A stretch of DNA of 64,000 nt from Clostridium caldaquaticum (lineage in GTDB: Bacteria > Bacillota > Clostridia > Clostridiales > Clostridiaceae). Where the stretch lies: the NCBI RefSeq assembly GCF_023806125.1, contig NZ_JAMSKT010000012.1, forward strand, positions 37,016 through 101,015, written 5' to 3'. Made by a program: the position numbers and the translations under genes. The notes below the pieces were generated by a model. It had not been told where the DNA came from and searched no databases. It saw only the letters and a program-made list of their open reading frames with translations. Numbering within the stretch: position 1 is the stretch's first letter; every line of letters begins with the position of its first letter. Of this stretch, positions 44,940-54,189 are shown piece by piece.

Positions 44940-45758
44940 ATGGATAAGGTAATTATAACAGCAGCTCTTACTGGCGCTTTGACTCCAAAGGAGAAGGTAC
45001 CAAGCATTCCTCTTACTCCTGAAGAGATAGCAGAGGATGCTTTTAGGTGTTATAAGGCAGGAGCTGCGGTAGTACACCTTCATATGAGAGATGATGAAGG
45101 CTTAGGAACAATGGATAAAGAAAAATTTAAAAAGACTGTAGCACTTATAAAAGAAAAATGTGATTTGGTAATAAATCTGACAACCTCAGGTGATTCAAGA
45201 GCAACAGATGAAGAAAGAATGGCTCATCTTCCTGAAATAAAACCAGAGATGGCTTCTTTTGACGCAGGTTCATTTAACTGGATGCCTGGAGGAGTTTTCA
45301 TGAACACACCAAAGTTTCTTGAAAAACTAGGAATGGTTATGCAGGAAAACAATATAAAGCCTGAGCTTGAGATTTTTGATTCAGGAATGATTCATATTAC
45401 TGAGTATTATCTTAAGAAGGGTGTTTTAAAAGCACCGCTTCATTATCAGTTTGTGCTTGGTGTTTTAGGCGGAGCAGAGGCAACAGTTGAAAACTTAATT
45501 CATTTAAAAAGCAAAATTCCTGCTGATGCTACCTGGTCAGCTCTTGGAATAGGAAAAGACCATCTGCCCATTTTATATGCAGCAATTGCTTTAGGCGGAC
45601 ATGTACGGGTAGGCCTTGAAGACAATATTTATTATGCAAAGAATAGACTTGCTACAAATGAGGAATTAGTACAGAGAGCTGCAAGGCTTGTATATGAAGC
45701 AAATAAGAAGCCTGCAACTCCAGATGAAGCAAGAGAAATTCTTGGACTTAAAAAATAG
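44940..45758 (+). CDS. BKACE-family lyase, candidate triacetate acetoacetate-lyase
   Basis: 272 aa, beta-keto acid cleavage enzyme family (DUF849, Kce-like TIM barrel). The N-terminal ITAALTGALTP, zinc ligands H46 and H48 in VVHLHMRD, and the ending region GGHVRVGLEDNI are typical. These enzymes transfer the acyl part of a 3-oxo acid to CoA from acetyl-CoA, releasing acetoacetate. With triacetate as substrate the products would be acetoacetyl-CoA and acetoacetate, and both are handled by the next genes. ATG 44940 is behind GGAGG. The family is certain, the substrate inferred. Confidence 0.88.
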   Translation: MDKVIITAALTGALTPKEKVPSIPLTPEEIAEDAFRCYKAGAAVVHLHMRDDEGLGTMDKEKFKKTVALIKEKCDLVINLTTSGDSRATDEERMAHLPEIKPEMASFDAGSFNWMPGGVFMNTPKFLEKLGMVMQENNIKPELEIFDSGMIHITEYYLKKGVLKAPLHYQFVLGVLGGAEATVENLIHLKSKIPADATWSALGIGKDHLPILYAAIALGGHVRVGLEDNIYYAKNRLATNEELVQRAARLVYEANKKPATPDEAREILGLKK

Positions 45759-45777
45759 TTTGAAAGGAATTTAAATT

Positions 45778-46947
45778 ATGAGAGAAGCGGTTATAGTATC
45801 AGCAGCACGTACCGCTATAGGCAAGGCAAGGGGCACGCTTGCTCCAGTGCCTGCCCATGAGCTGGGAGCTATTGCAGTACGTGAGGCAGTAAAAAGAGCA
45901 AATATAGATCCAAATGAAATAGATGATGTAATTTTCGGCAATCTTATGGCAAATGAGGTAGCAAACATAGGAAGAGTAGTTGCACTGGGTGCGGGTCTTC
46001 CTTATTCTGTTCCAGGGCTTACTCTTGACAGGCAATGCGGCTCAGGGCTTAATGCTTTTGCCTATGCTTCAATATTAATTCAGGCTGGATATGCTGATGT
46101 GCTAGTTGCTGGGGGAGTTGAAAGCGACTCTAGAAGATGTTATGTAATGGAGAAGCCAACAACAGCTTATCAGGTAATGCCTCCGCAATGGGCAAAGATA
46201 AAATCTGCATATAAAGATGAAGATAATATTTCAATGGGACTTACTGCTGAAAATCTTGCAGAAAGATTTTCCATAAGCCGTGAGGAATGCGATAAGTTTG
46301 CGGAAGATAGTCATAAAAAGGCTGCAGCAGCATGGGAAAAAGGAGCATTTAACGAGCAGATAGTTCCTGTAGAAGTTAATATAGGGAAGGGAAAAACTAT
46401 TCACTTTGTAAAAGATGAGGCTTTAAGACCAGACACTACTGTAGAAATTTTAAGCAAGCTGCCGCCTGTTTTTAAAGAAGGAGGAGTAGTTACAGCAGGT
46501 AACAGTTCACCTATGAGCGATGGAGCAGGTGCTGTTGTAGTTATGGAAAAATCAAAGGCAAAAGCTTTAGGACTTCCTATACTAGGAAAATTTAAGGGAT
46601 ATGCCTGCACAGGGCTGGATCCTAAGATAATGGGCTATGGGCCTGTATATGCCACTGAGAAACTTTTTAAAATTACTGGTATGAATATGAAGGATATTGA
46701 CCTTATAGAGATGAATGAAGCTTTCGCAGCTCAATCTATTGCATGTATTCACGGTTTAGATATTGATACTGACAAGTTAAATGTTAATGGTGGTGCTATT
46801 GCTTTAGGTCATCCATTAGCTGGAACAGGTGCAATTTTATTAGCTAAAATGGTTTATGCACTTAAAGACAGGAATTTATCTACTGGTCTTATAACTTTCT
46901 GTGCCGGAGGAGGCATGGGTGTTTCTGTAATTATCGAAAGAGAATAG
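45778..46947 (+). CDS. Acetyl-CoA acetyltransferase (thiolase)
   Basis: 389 aa, full-length degradative/biosynthetic thiolase. The nucleophilic Cys87 lies in LDRQCGSGLNA; the others are GGAIALGHPLAGTGA (His) and CAGGGMG (second Cys). It splits acetoacetyl-CoA into two acetyl-CoA. It starts 19 bp after the BKACE gene and is followed by the CoA-transferase pair, completing conversion of acetoacetate to acetyl-CoA. Confidence 0.93.
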   Translation: MREAVIVSAARTAIGKARGTLAPVPAHELGAIAVREAVKRANIDPNEIDDVIFGNLMANEVANIGRVVALGAGLPYSVPGLTLDRQCGSGLNAFAYASILIQAGYADVLVAGGVESDSRRCYVMEKPTTAYQVMPPQWAKIKSAYKDEDNISMGLTAENLAERFSISREECDKFAEDSHKKAAAAWEKGAFNEQIVPVEVNIGKGKTIHFVKDEALRPDTTVEILSKLPPVFKEGGVVTAGNSSPMSDGAGAVVVMEKSKAKALGLPILGKFKGYACTGLDPKIMGYGPVYATEKLFKITGMNMKDIDLIEMNEAFAAQSIACIHGLDIDTDKLNVNGGAIALGHPLAGTGAILLAKMVYALKDRNLSTGLITFCAGGGMGVSVIIERE

Positions 46948-46962
46948 AGGTGATGTACTTAT

Positions 46963-47619
46963 ATGAATAAAGTAGTTAGTAAAGCTAAGATAATGGAGCA
47001 GTTTAAAGATGGTCAGAGAATAATGATTGGAGGGTTTGCCAATAGAGGAAATCCTGATAAAATTATAGACTTATTGGTTGAATCAAAAGTTAAAAATCTT
47101 ACTATTATTGCTAATGATGCAGGCGACCCTGGTATAACTAATGGAAAGCTTGTTAGAAGCGGCCAGGTCAAGAAATATATATGTTCACATGTTGGAATGA
47201 ATCCAGAGGCAGGAGAAGCAGCAAGCGAAGGAAAATTTGAACTTGAGTTAGTACCTCAAGGAACTCTGGCAGAGAGAATACGCTGCGGAGGTGCTGGTCT
47301 TGGCGGAGTGCTTGTTAAGACAGGAATAGGAACCCTTATAGAAGAAGGAAAGAGAAAAATAGAAGTAGATGGAGAAACTTATTTGCTTGAAACTCCTCTT
47401 AAAGCAGATATTTCACTTGTAAAAGCACATAAGGCTGATACAATGGGGAACTTAGTATACCGTGGAACATCAAGAAACTTCAATCCGCTGGTAGCCATGG
47501 CAGGAAAATTAGTTATTGTTGAGGCAGAAGAAATTGTTCCAGCAGGAAGCTTAAATCCAGATGAAATTATAACACCAGGTGTATTTGTTCATATGATTCT
47601 TGATAGCAGGGAGGTGTAG
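46963..47619 (+). CDS. atoD: CoA-transferase alpha subunit (acetoacetate type)
   Basis: 218-aa SugarP_isomerase/CoA-transferase I subunit A, with MIGGFANRGNPDKIIDLL and ELVPQGTLAERIRCGGAGLGG. It activates acetoacetate with CoA from acetyl- or acyl-CoA as a heterodimer with the next gene. The 15-bp gap from thiolase, the AGAGGTGATG ribosome site and 3-bp spacing to the beta subunit point to one transcript. Confidence 0.9.
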   Translation: MNKVVSKAKIMEQFKDGQRIMIGGFANRGNPDKIIDLLVESKVKNLTIIANDAGDPGITNGKLVRSGQVKKYICSHVGMNPEAGEAASEGKFELELVPQGTLAERIRCGGAGLGGVLVKTGIGTLIEEGKRKIEVDGETYLLETPLKADISLVKAHKADTMGNLVYRGTSRNFNPLVAMAGKLVIVEAEEIVPAGSLNPDEIITPGVFVHMILDSREV

Positions 47620-47622
47620 CTG

Positions 47623-48261
47623 ATGAGTAATACAAAGGAGTTTATTGCTAAAAAAGTAGCGAAATATTTTAAAGCTGGGGATGTAGTTAACCTTGGAATT
47701 GGTATACCCACTTTGGTTGGAAACTATATTGAAGAAGGTGTGCTTCTTCATACAGAAAATGGTCTTTTAGGTTATGGAGGTTCACCAGAGCCTGGTAAGG
47801 AAGATGATGATTTTACAGGTGCTGGTGCTCAATATCTTACCTTAGTTGAAGGAGCCTCTACTTTTGACAGTGCAACAAGCTTTGCTATTGTAAGAGGAGG
47901 TCATCTGGCGGCTACAGTTCTTGGTGCCCTTGAAGTAGATGAGATGGGTAACATAGCTAATTGGAGCAGACCAGGGAAAATAGTCGGAATGGGCGGAGCA
48001 ATGGATCTTGTTAATGGAGCAAGGCAGGTTATTGTTGCTATGGAGCATACAGCAAAAGGAAACCCAAAGATACTTAAAAAGTGTAAGCTTCCTCTAACCG
48101 GTGCAGGAGTGGTAACCAAAATTGTTACTGAGCTTTGTGTAATTGATGTAACTAAGGAAGGTCTTAAACTAAGTGAAATAGCAGAAGGTGTAACTATAGA
48201 TGAAGTTATAGCTAAAACAGATGCTAAGCTAATAATTCCAGAAAATATTTCAATAATGTAG
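47623..48261 (+). CDS. atoA: CoA-transferase beta subunit (acetoacetate type)
   Basis: 212-aa subunit B with GIGIPTLVGNYI and the catalytic Glu in HTENGLLGYG. It starts 3 bp after the alpha subunit behind GGGAGGTG. Together they give acetoacetyl-CoA for the thiolase. Family certain; the donor and acceptor acids are inferred from context. Confidence 0.9.
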   Translation: MSNTKEFIAKKVAKYFKAGDVVNLGIGIPTLVGNYIEEGVLLHTENGLLGYGGSPEPGKEDDDFTGAGAQYLTLVEGASTFDSATSFAIVRGGHLAATVLGALEVDEMGNIANWSRPGKIVGMGGAMDLVNGARQVIVAMEHTAKGNPKILKKCKLPLTGAGVVTKIVTELCVIDVTKEGLKLSEIAEGVTIDEVIAKTDAKLIIPENISIM

Positions 48262-48272
48262 GATGTGACAAA

Positions 48273-49493
48273 ATGAAATTTGAAAATAAAAGATGGATAT
48301 ATCTTATTGCTGCTATGGTTATAGCTGTATGTGCAGGAATAGGTTACTCCTGGAGCGTGTTTCAAAAGCCTCTTATAAAGATGTTTGGATGGAGTACAGG
48401 CAGAACTTCACTTACCTTTACTATTCAGGTATTTGTCTCTACAATGTCTCCAATGTTTATTGGAAAGCTTCAGGAAAAAATTACAACAAAATATTATATT
48501 ATGATTGGTGCAGTACTTTATGGCGGCGGACTAATCCTTACAGGATTCGTAAACTCTCTTATTTATTTATATATAATTTTCGGAGTTATTGTCGGATTAG
48601 GAATAGGTATGCTTTATCCTTGCCTTATGGCTTATGGAGTAAAGCTCTTTCCAGATAAAAGAGGTTTGGTTTCAGGACTTTTAGCTGGAAGCTACGGAGC
48701 AGGTTCTGTAATATGGGCACCAACAGCAGCAAGAATTATGCAAAATCATAGTGTACTTACTGTATATAAAATCTTTGGTGTGCTGTTTTTCATAGCTATT
48801 ATTATTTTGGCAGTTTTCTTAGGAGAGGTTCCTAAAAACTTCAGGCCAGAAATTAAAAAGACTAATGCTGTTTCTACGGTAGAAGATAAGACTTGGAAGG
48901 AGATGATAAAAACAAAGGAGTTTTACCTTATTGTTGCATTATTGACCATGGGAACTACCTCTGGACTTATGATAATGGGACATGCATCTTCAATTCTGCA
49001 GGAAATGCAGGGATTTTCACCAGAGAAAGCAGCTGTACTTATAGGTATTATATCAGTATTTAATGCCTGTGGAAGGCTTGCCTGGGGAACCTTGTCTGAT
49101 AAAGCTGGAAGATATAAAACAATGATTATAATGTTTATGTTAGTTGGACTTTCAATGATTATTTTATCAACAGCAGGCGGTAGTTTGTTTATAGCAGCAT
49201 TATTTGTTGTTGGTGCCTGCTATGGGGGATTTGCAGCTATGATTGCTCCAGTAGCAGCGGACAACTTTGGTATAAAAAACTTAAGCGTAAATTATGGATT
49301 TTTATATATAGCCTATGGATTTGCCGGAATACTTGGGCCGCAGCTTGCAGCAACAGCTAAAGATATGGGGGAAGGCTACGGTATTGCTTTTATAACTGTT
49401 GCTGTATTCAGTGCGATAGGTATTTTATTATGTTTATATTTATTAATGTCTAAACAAAAAAAGAAAAGCTCTATAATAAAAACAGTTCAATAA
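48273..49493 (+). CDS. OFA-family MFS transporter
   Basis: 406 aa, about 12 membrane helices. The openings ICAGIGYSWSVFQKPL-like segment and LFPDKRGLVSGLLAGSYGAG are typical of the oxalate/formate antiporter group, which also carries other carboxylates and aromatic acids. It starts 11 bp after the CoA-transferase and is part of the operon from 42689. It probably imports the substrate or exports an acid product. Confidence 0.88.
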   Translation: MKFENKRWIYLIAAMVIAVCAGIGYSWSVFQKPLIKMFGWSTGRTSLTFTIQVFVSTMSPMFIGKLQEKITTKYYIMIGAVLYGGGLILTGFVNSLIYLYIIFGVIVGLGIGMLYPCLMAYGVKLFPDKRGLVSGLLAGSYGAGSVIWAPTAARIMQNHSVLTVYKIFGVLFFIAIIILAVFLGEVPKNFRPEIKKTNAVSTVEDKTWKEMIKTKEFYLIVALLTMGTTSGLMIMGHASSILQEMQGFSPEKAAVLIGIISVFNACGRLAWGTLSDKAGRYKTMIIMFMLVGLSMIILSTAGGSLFIAALFVVGACYGGFAAMIAPVAADNFGIKNLSVNYGFLYIAYGFAGILGPQLAATAKDMGEGYGIAFITVAVFSAIGILLCLYLLMSKQKKKSSIIKTVQ

Positions 49494-49517
49494 ATAGTTT
49501 ACTAGGAGGGAAATTAT

Positions 49518-51035
49518 ATGAAAAATATGGAAGCTGATGTAATAGTTGTAGGCGGAGGAGCCTCAGGTATTGCTGCAGCTGTTGCAGCGGCAGAAAAAGA
49601 TGCAAGTGTCATAGTAATTGAAAAAGGCAGTACTTTAGGCGGTGCTGCTAATATGGGTATGGGTTTCTTTGCGGTTGAATCAAAGTATCAAAAGGCACAG
49701 ATGGTTGACTTTACAAAAGAAGATGCCTTCAAGATGTTTATGGAATACACACACTGGAGAGTTGACGCAAGACTTGTAAGAAAGTATATAGAACAAAGTG
49801 CCAGCACTATTGAATGGATAGAGAGCATGGGGGTTGAATTTTTAAACAGCTATAAATATTTTGAAAAGTCTAAGCAGACCTGGCACGTTGTTAAGACCAA
49901 GGGAAGCAATGCACCAGCAGAAAGAGCAGCATCAAATATGTTTAAAGCATTAACTGACAGAGCTGAAGAATTAGGAGTAGAAATATGCTTTAAGACAAAA
50001 GCTAAAAAAATATTAATGGAAAACGGACATGTTACAGGAGTGTTAATTGAAAATGCTGATGGTGAAACTGCCGAAGCATTATGCAGCTGTGTTATTGTTG
50101 CAACAGGAGGCTTTGGAGATAACCCGGATATGATTAAGGAGAATATGGGCTATGAATGGGGTAAGGATTTGCACTCCTTTAGAATACCGGGAGTAGCAGG
50201 AGACGGTTTAAAAATGATGTGGGAGGTTGGAGGAGCAAAAACTCAGCCTAACATGGAACTTACCTATACTACTCCAGGTGTAACTGATGTATTTAAAACT
50301 ATAAGTGAGACTATGAGACAGCCAAACCTTATGGTAAATTTAGATGGATTAAGATTTATAAACGAAGAAATAATGAATAACACTGTATATACAGGAAATG
50401 CAATATCAAGGCAGAGAGAAAGAGTTGCTTTCACTATAATTGATGACAGTATCATTGATGATTACAGAAAGAAGGGGCTTGATTATATTACTTTCCATCA
50501 TAATATTAAAACTGTTGATAAGTGGGATCAGGAGGTTGAAACTTATCTATCAGGAAAAGAAACGGAAGCATCAGGTCTTAGCATTCTTCATAATGAGGAA
50601 CAAAAGAAAACAAGAAACTTCTTTGCAGCAGATTCTCTGGAAGAATTATGTAATCAGACAGGAATTAACCTTGAAAATCTTAAAGCAACTATTAAAGAGT
50701 ACAATGAGGGAGCAGGTTCTTATGATAACTTCTTCTTTAAAAATCATAAATATATGAGACCTATAAAAGGAAAGAAATATTATGCTGCAAGACATTTCCC
50801 TGCAGGTTATGGAAGTCTTGGAGGTATAAATGTAAATGATAAAATGGAAGTTTTAAACGAAAAAGGTTTCAAGATTCCAGGTCTTTATTCCTGTGGAACT
50901 GATGCCTGCAATATATTTGGTGACAGCTACTGTTTCCTTCTCCCTGGAAATACAATGGGCTTTGCTGTAAACAGCGGAAGAATGGCTGGTTATAATGCAG
51001 TAGATTATATTGATTCTGATGATTTTATTGAATAA
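49518..51035 (+). CDS. FAD-dependent oxidoreductase, FrdA-like
   Basis: 505 aa; FAD motif VVGGGASGIAAAVA at the N-terminus; the second FAD segment LYSCGTDACNIFGDSYCF near the C-terminus. It has the fumarate reductase / urocanate reductase flavoprotein fold, without the FMN-binding or haem domains of secreted members and without a signal peptide. It lies 24 bp after the transporter, behind AGGAGGG. It is a candidate for a reduction or double-bond step in the same pathway, possibly receiving electrons from the Fe-S flavoprotein at 54190. Confidence 0.85.
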   Translation: MKNMEADVIVVGGGASGIAAAVAAAEKDASVIVIEKGSTLGGAANMGMGFFAVESKYQKAQMVDFTKEDAFKMFMEYTHWRVDARLVRKYIEQSASTIEWIESMGVEFLNSYKYFEKSKQTWHVVKTKGSNAPAERAASNMFKALTDRAEELGVEICFKTKAKKILMENGHVTGVLIENADGETAEALCSCVIVATGGFGDNPDMIKENMGYEWGKDLHSFRIPGVAGDGLKMMWEVGGAKTQPNMELTYTTPGVTDVFKTISETMRQPNLMVNLDGLRFINEEIMNNTVYTGNAISRQRERVAFTIIDDSIIDDYRKKGLDYITFHHNIKTVDKWDQEVETYLSGKETEASGLSILHNEEQKKTRNFFAADSLEELCNQTGINLENLKATIKEYNEGAGSYDNFFFKNHKYMRPIKGKKYYAARHFPAGYGSLGGINVNDKMEVLNEKGFKIPGLYSCGTDACNIFGDSYCFLLPGNTMGFAVNSGRMAGYNAVDYIDSDDFIE

Positions 51036-51055
51036 AGAATTTATGGAGGTATATT

Positions 51056-52300
51056 ATGTCTTTTGGAAAATTTGCAGTAGATTATGAGGAGCGTATAAAT
51101 TTTGACAGACTTAGAAAGGAGCGTCTTGAAAGAGCACAAAAACAATTAGCTCAAGATGGTTTTGGAAGTATTATGACTTTTAGTGCTGATAATATACGCT
51201 ACCTGACTTCCATTTATATAACTACACCGAATAGGCCAGGAGAATATCAGTTTGTATTTTGTCCTAGAAAAGGTGATCCTACCTTCCATGGCAGTCCTAA
51301 CTTAGAGGAAGCAAATAAAAGAATGCCTTGGCTTAAGGGACGTGTAAGACCGAACCTTGGAAGCGGACCTGCAGCATCCGATTTAGGTGCAGATTCAGGT
51401 ACTATACAAAGACAAGTAGATGCTGTAATTGAACTTATGGAGGAAGCAGGAGTAAGAGATGAGCCTATAGGAATAGATGGAACTGTACTTTCTGCGCATT
51501 ATGTTGAAGCTTTTGCACGAAGAGGTATAACTTGTAAAATTGCTAAATCAACAATGGACAAAGCAAGAATGATTAAAACTGTAGACGAAATTTCAATTAT
51601 GAGAATGGTTGCTGCAAATACAGAGTTTGCTTTTGCACCAATAGTTGAGGCTATCCGTCCTGGAGTTAGAGAGATGGATCTTGTTGGTATAGGAATAAAA
51701 GCTTTATATGAGCAGGGTTGCGACCATACAGAAGATCTTGTTTGTATGTCAGGCTACAATACAAATCCTTATAACTGGACTTTTACAGATAGACCAATAC
51801 GTCCTGGAGATCTTGTTTATATCGACGTTGACGGAGCATCTTATTTAGGTTATAAGTCCTGCGTATATCGTACTTTCTGCTGTGGAAAGGCTACAGACAA
51901 ACAAAAGGCAACCTATGATCAGGCTCTTGGATGGCTTAGAGATGCAATAGCTGCCTGTAAGCCAGGAAATACAAACTATGATATAGGAAGAGCTTTCCCA
52001 CAGGATCCTGCTGTATGGGGGCATAAAGACTGGTCATCTATAGATCCATATTGTGTGGCACATGGTCTTGGGCTTTCACTTCATGACAGACCATTTGTAG
52101 CTAAAACTTATATGGACAACAAAGGACCAGAAGTTGAACTTCAGCCTGGTATGGTTTTAGCTGTTGAAACCTATGCAGGTATGAAGGGTGAGCGCGACGG
52201 TGTGCGTCTTGAAGAAATGGTATTAATTACAGAAAATGGTCCAGAAGTATTGTCAAAGTTTCCTATTGATAAGCTTATGGAATGCTGGCTTCCATATTAA
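51056..52300 (+). CDS. M24 (Xaa-Pro peptidase-fold) protein with altered metal site
   Basis: 414 aa: creatinase N-domain, then the pita-bread M24 domain. The metal site should be D, D, H, E, E. Here the second Asp (GYxxD in peptidases) is Cys269 in GYKSCVYRT, and the first lies in YIDVDG with one extra residue. His in HGLGLSLHDRP, Glu in LAVETYAG and Glu in RLEEMV remain. This argues against ordinary dinuclear peptidase activity; C-N or C-C hydrolases and non-enzymes also use the fold. It is last in the operon before a strong terminator. ATG 51056 follows TGGAGG. Confidence 0.82.
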   Translation: MSFGKFAVDYEERINFDRLRKERLERAQKQLAQDGFGSIMTFSADNIRYLTSIYITTPNRPGEYQFVFCPRKGDPTFHGSPNLEEANKRMPWLKGRVRPNLGSGPAASDLGADSGTIQRQVDAVIELMEEAGVRDEPIGIDGTVLSAHYVEAFARRGITCKIAKSTMDKARMIKTVDEISIMRMVAANTEFAFAPIVEAIRPGVREMDLVGIGIKALYEQGCDHTEDLVCMSGYNTNPYNWTFTDRPIRPGDLVYIDVDGASYLGYKSCVYRTFCCGKATDKQKATYDQALGWLRDAIAACKPGNTNYDIGRAFPQDPAVWGHKDWSSIDPYCVAHGLGLSLHDRPFVAKTYMDNKGPEVELQPGMVLAVETYAGMKGERDGVRLEEMVLITENGPEVLSKFPIDKLMECWLPY

Positions 52301-52340
52301 AAAGTTTAAGACCTGCCAAAAGGCAGGTCTTAAACTTTTT
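52299..52340. terminator. Perfect bidirectional terminator
   Basis: Perfect 19-bp arms (52299-52317 and 52322-52340), core GACCTGCC/GGCAGGTC, loop AAAA. It serves both the forward operon and the convergent activator gene, whose stop codon lies inside the stem. Confidence 0.93.
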
Positions 52341-53901
52341 AAGCACGTTCTTTGTTTAAAAGTCCGAAGGCCTGAGCTTTTCGAAAAACAGTGGACTGAG
52401 ATATTCCAAGGGCTTTTGCAGCTTTATATGTACTTCCGTATTTTTTTAGTGCGTCTGCAATCAATTCCTTTTCAAAACTGTCTACAGCTCTGTTTAAGGA
52501 AGTAGAACCAACTGCAGGAAATGTTTTTATAGTATTACTATTAACAGGACTATTAATACTTAAAATTTCTTGAACATCCTGAGAAGTTATAGTATCCTCC
52601 ATTGTTATAACAACAAGTCTTTCTATAACATTTTCAAGCTCTCTTACATTGCCTGGCCAATAATGATTCTCAAGAAAATAAAGAGCCTCTCTTTCAAATC
52701 TTTTATTTCTTCTATATTTTGTATTAAATTTGTCAAGAAAATACCAGGAAAGAATAGGGATATCATCTTTTCTTTCTCTTAGAGGAGGTATTTTTATAGG
52801 AACTACAAGCAGCCTGTAATAAAGGTCTGCACGGAATTTTCCCTCGTTAATAAGCTTTTGAAAATCCTGATTGGCTGCTGCAATTATTCTTACATTAAGC
52901 TTTATGCTTTTTGTACCACCTAAACGCATAATTTCCCTTTCCTGAAGTACTCTAAGAAGTTTTACTTGTATTGGAAGAGGAATTTCGCTGACTTCATCTA
53001 AAAGCAAGGTTCCGTTATTTGCTAGTTCAAACATACCTATTTTACCGTTGCTGAGTGCACCAGTGAAGGCACCTTTTTCATAGCCGAAAAGCTCTGATTC
53101 TATCAGGTTTTCAGGAAGGGCAGCACAGTTTACTCTAATGTAAGGCCCATTGCAGCGTTCACTTCGGGCATGAATTTCCCTTGCAACTACTTCTTTTCCT
53201 GTACCAGTTTCACCAGTAATTAAAACTGTTGCATCAGTTGTTGCAATATGCTGAATAAGATCCTTAAGCTTAAGCATGCTATAGCTTTCACCTATTATAC
53301 TGCTGTTGTTTATCTGGTTAGTTTTAATTTTTTTCAGTTCTCTAAGATATCTTTCATTTTGTTCAGAGGCTTGTTCAAGATTGCGGCGAAGATTAGTAAG
53401 CTCAGTCATATCCCTTAAAATAGACAAGGCTCCTTTTATATTGCCTTCTTCATCAAATATTGGATGAGCGGTAATAAGAAAGGTTTTGTCTCCAGTTCTG
53501 TTGCTGCTTAAAGCAGTAACTTTTCTTTTTTCTTTAATAGCTTTAGGAGTTATCGATACGCTTATGAGCTTTTTTTTCAGAAGGTCTTCTGTTTTTTGTC
53601 CGATAACCTCTTCCTCTGTAAGACCAGTAAGTTTTTTATAGCTATCATTAATAGAAACAACGCGGCTTTCTAAATCAACAAGACAAACTCCATCAAGAAG
53701 AATGTCTCCCATCATATAGAGACTTATATGAGATGCACTTTCAAGTTCAAGTTTATGAAGTCTGGATTTAAGTTTATTTATTAATGCATCATAGGCATTT
53801 ATTATTTTTAATACGTTTTCATCAGGAATAAAATCTTTAAGGGTATTTAATTCTTCATCTATTTCAATAAGTTCAGGGTTAGGTATATATTTATTATTCA
53901 A
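52339..53901 (-). CDS. Sigma-54-dependent activator (PAS-AAA+-HTH), fourth copy
   Basis: 520 aa. The PAS domain covers about 60-180 ([20 protein letters not shown]). In the AAA+ domain Walker A is [14 protein letters not shown] is present and the Walker B form is [11 protein letters not shown]. The C-terminal HTH reads [25 protein letters not shown] start at 53901 is preceded by GGAGG. It is transcribed divergently from the redox operon at 54190, across a tandem 20-bp repeat that is the likely binding site. It may also act on the promoter at 42689, since the operon driven from there converges on this gene. Confidence 0.93.
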   Translation of the reverse strand: MNNKYIPNPELIEIDEELNTLKDFIPDENVLKIINAYDALINKLKSRLHKLELESASHISLYMMGDILLDGVCLVDLESRVVSINDSYKKLTGLTEEEVIGQKTEDLLKKKLISVSITPKAIKEKRKVTALSSNRTGDKTFLITAHPIFDEEGNIKGALSILRDMTELTNLRRNLEQASEQNERYLRELKKIKTNQINNSSIIGESYSMLKLKDLIQHIATTDATVLITGETGTGKEVVAREIHARSERCNGPYIRVNCAALPENLIESELFGYEKGAFTGALSNGKIGMFELANNGTLLLDEVSEIPLPIQVKLLRVLQEREIMRLGGTKSIKLNVRIIAAANQDFQKLINEGKFRADLYYRLLVVPIKIPPLRERKDDIPILSWYFLDKFNTKYRRNKRFEREALYFLENHYWPGNVRELENVIERLVVITMEDTITSQDVQEILSINSPVNSNTIKTFPAVGSTSLNRAVDSFEKELIADALKKYGSTYKAAKALGISQSTVFRKAQAFGLLNKERA

Positions 53902-53958
53902 TATAACAACGCCTCCAATCTGATGTATTGACTAAATTTTAACATAAGTTCTATATAT

Positions 53959-53998
53959 ATTCAATCCAATAGTGAATTATTCAATCCAGAGGTGAATT
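53959..53998. promoter_or_regulatory. Tandem 20-bp repeats beside fourth activator
   Basis: ATTCAATCCAATAGTGAATT (53959-53978) and ATTCAATCCAGAGGTGAATT (53979-53998): two head-to-tail copies, each with ATTCA and TGAAT ends. They lie about 135 bp before the -24 element at 54114 and 58 bp before the activator start on the other strand. They are a likely enhancer for the activator. Confidence 0.65.
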
Positions 53999-54113
53999 AT
54001 AATTGATGTTTATTTTAATAAGCAGAAAGTTTAAGAAAGGTGAAAGTATTACTAAATACTATGGTTTAGCCATTTGCAAACAAAATAAAAAATGAAGAAA
54101 AAGTTTTAAATGT

Positions 54114-54129
54114 TGGCATTGAATTTGCT
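54114..54129 (+). promoter_or_regulatory. Sigma-54 promoter of the redox operon
   Basis: TGGCATTGAATTTGCT with exact -24/-12 spacing, 61 bp before the start codon at 54190. Confidence 0.88.
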
Positions 54130-54189
54130 TTTAAATTTTACGTAAGAGTTTTGCAATGTTTTAACAAATATAATCTAAGGAGTTTTTAT

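Noticed and set aside
43958..45758. Carnitine degradation as the role of the dehydrogenase-BKACE pair
   Set aside because: The pair fits that pathway in isolation, but no carnitine uptake or betaine genes are present. The SDR, cyclase-family and redox genes fit a ring-opening route better. Kept only as an alternative.
47901..48365. Open reading frame of 154 codons on the minus strand over the CoA-transferase gene
   Set aside because: It lies fully antisense to well-supported genes, has no ribosome site and no recognisable domain; codon-bias shadow.
48293..48658. 121-codon plus-strand frame inside the OFA transporter gene
   Set aside because: It overlaps a clear membrane protein in another frame and has no independent signal.
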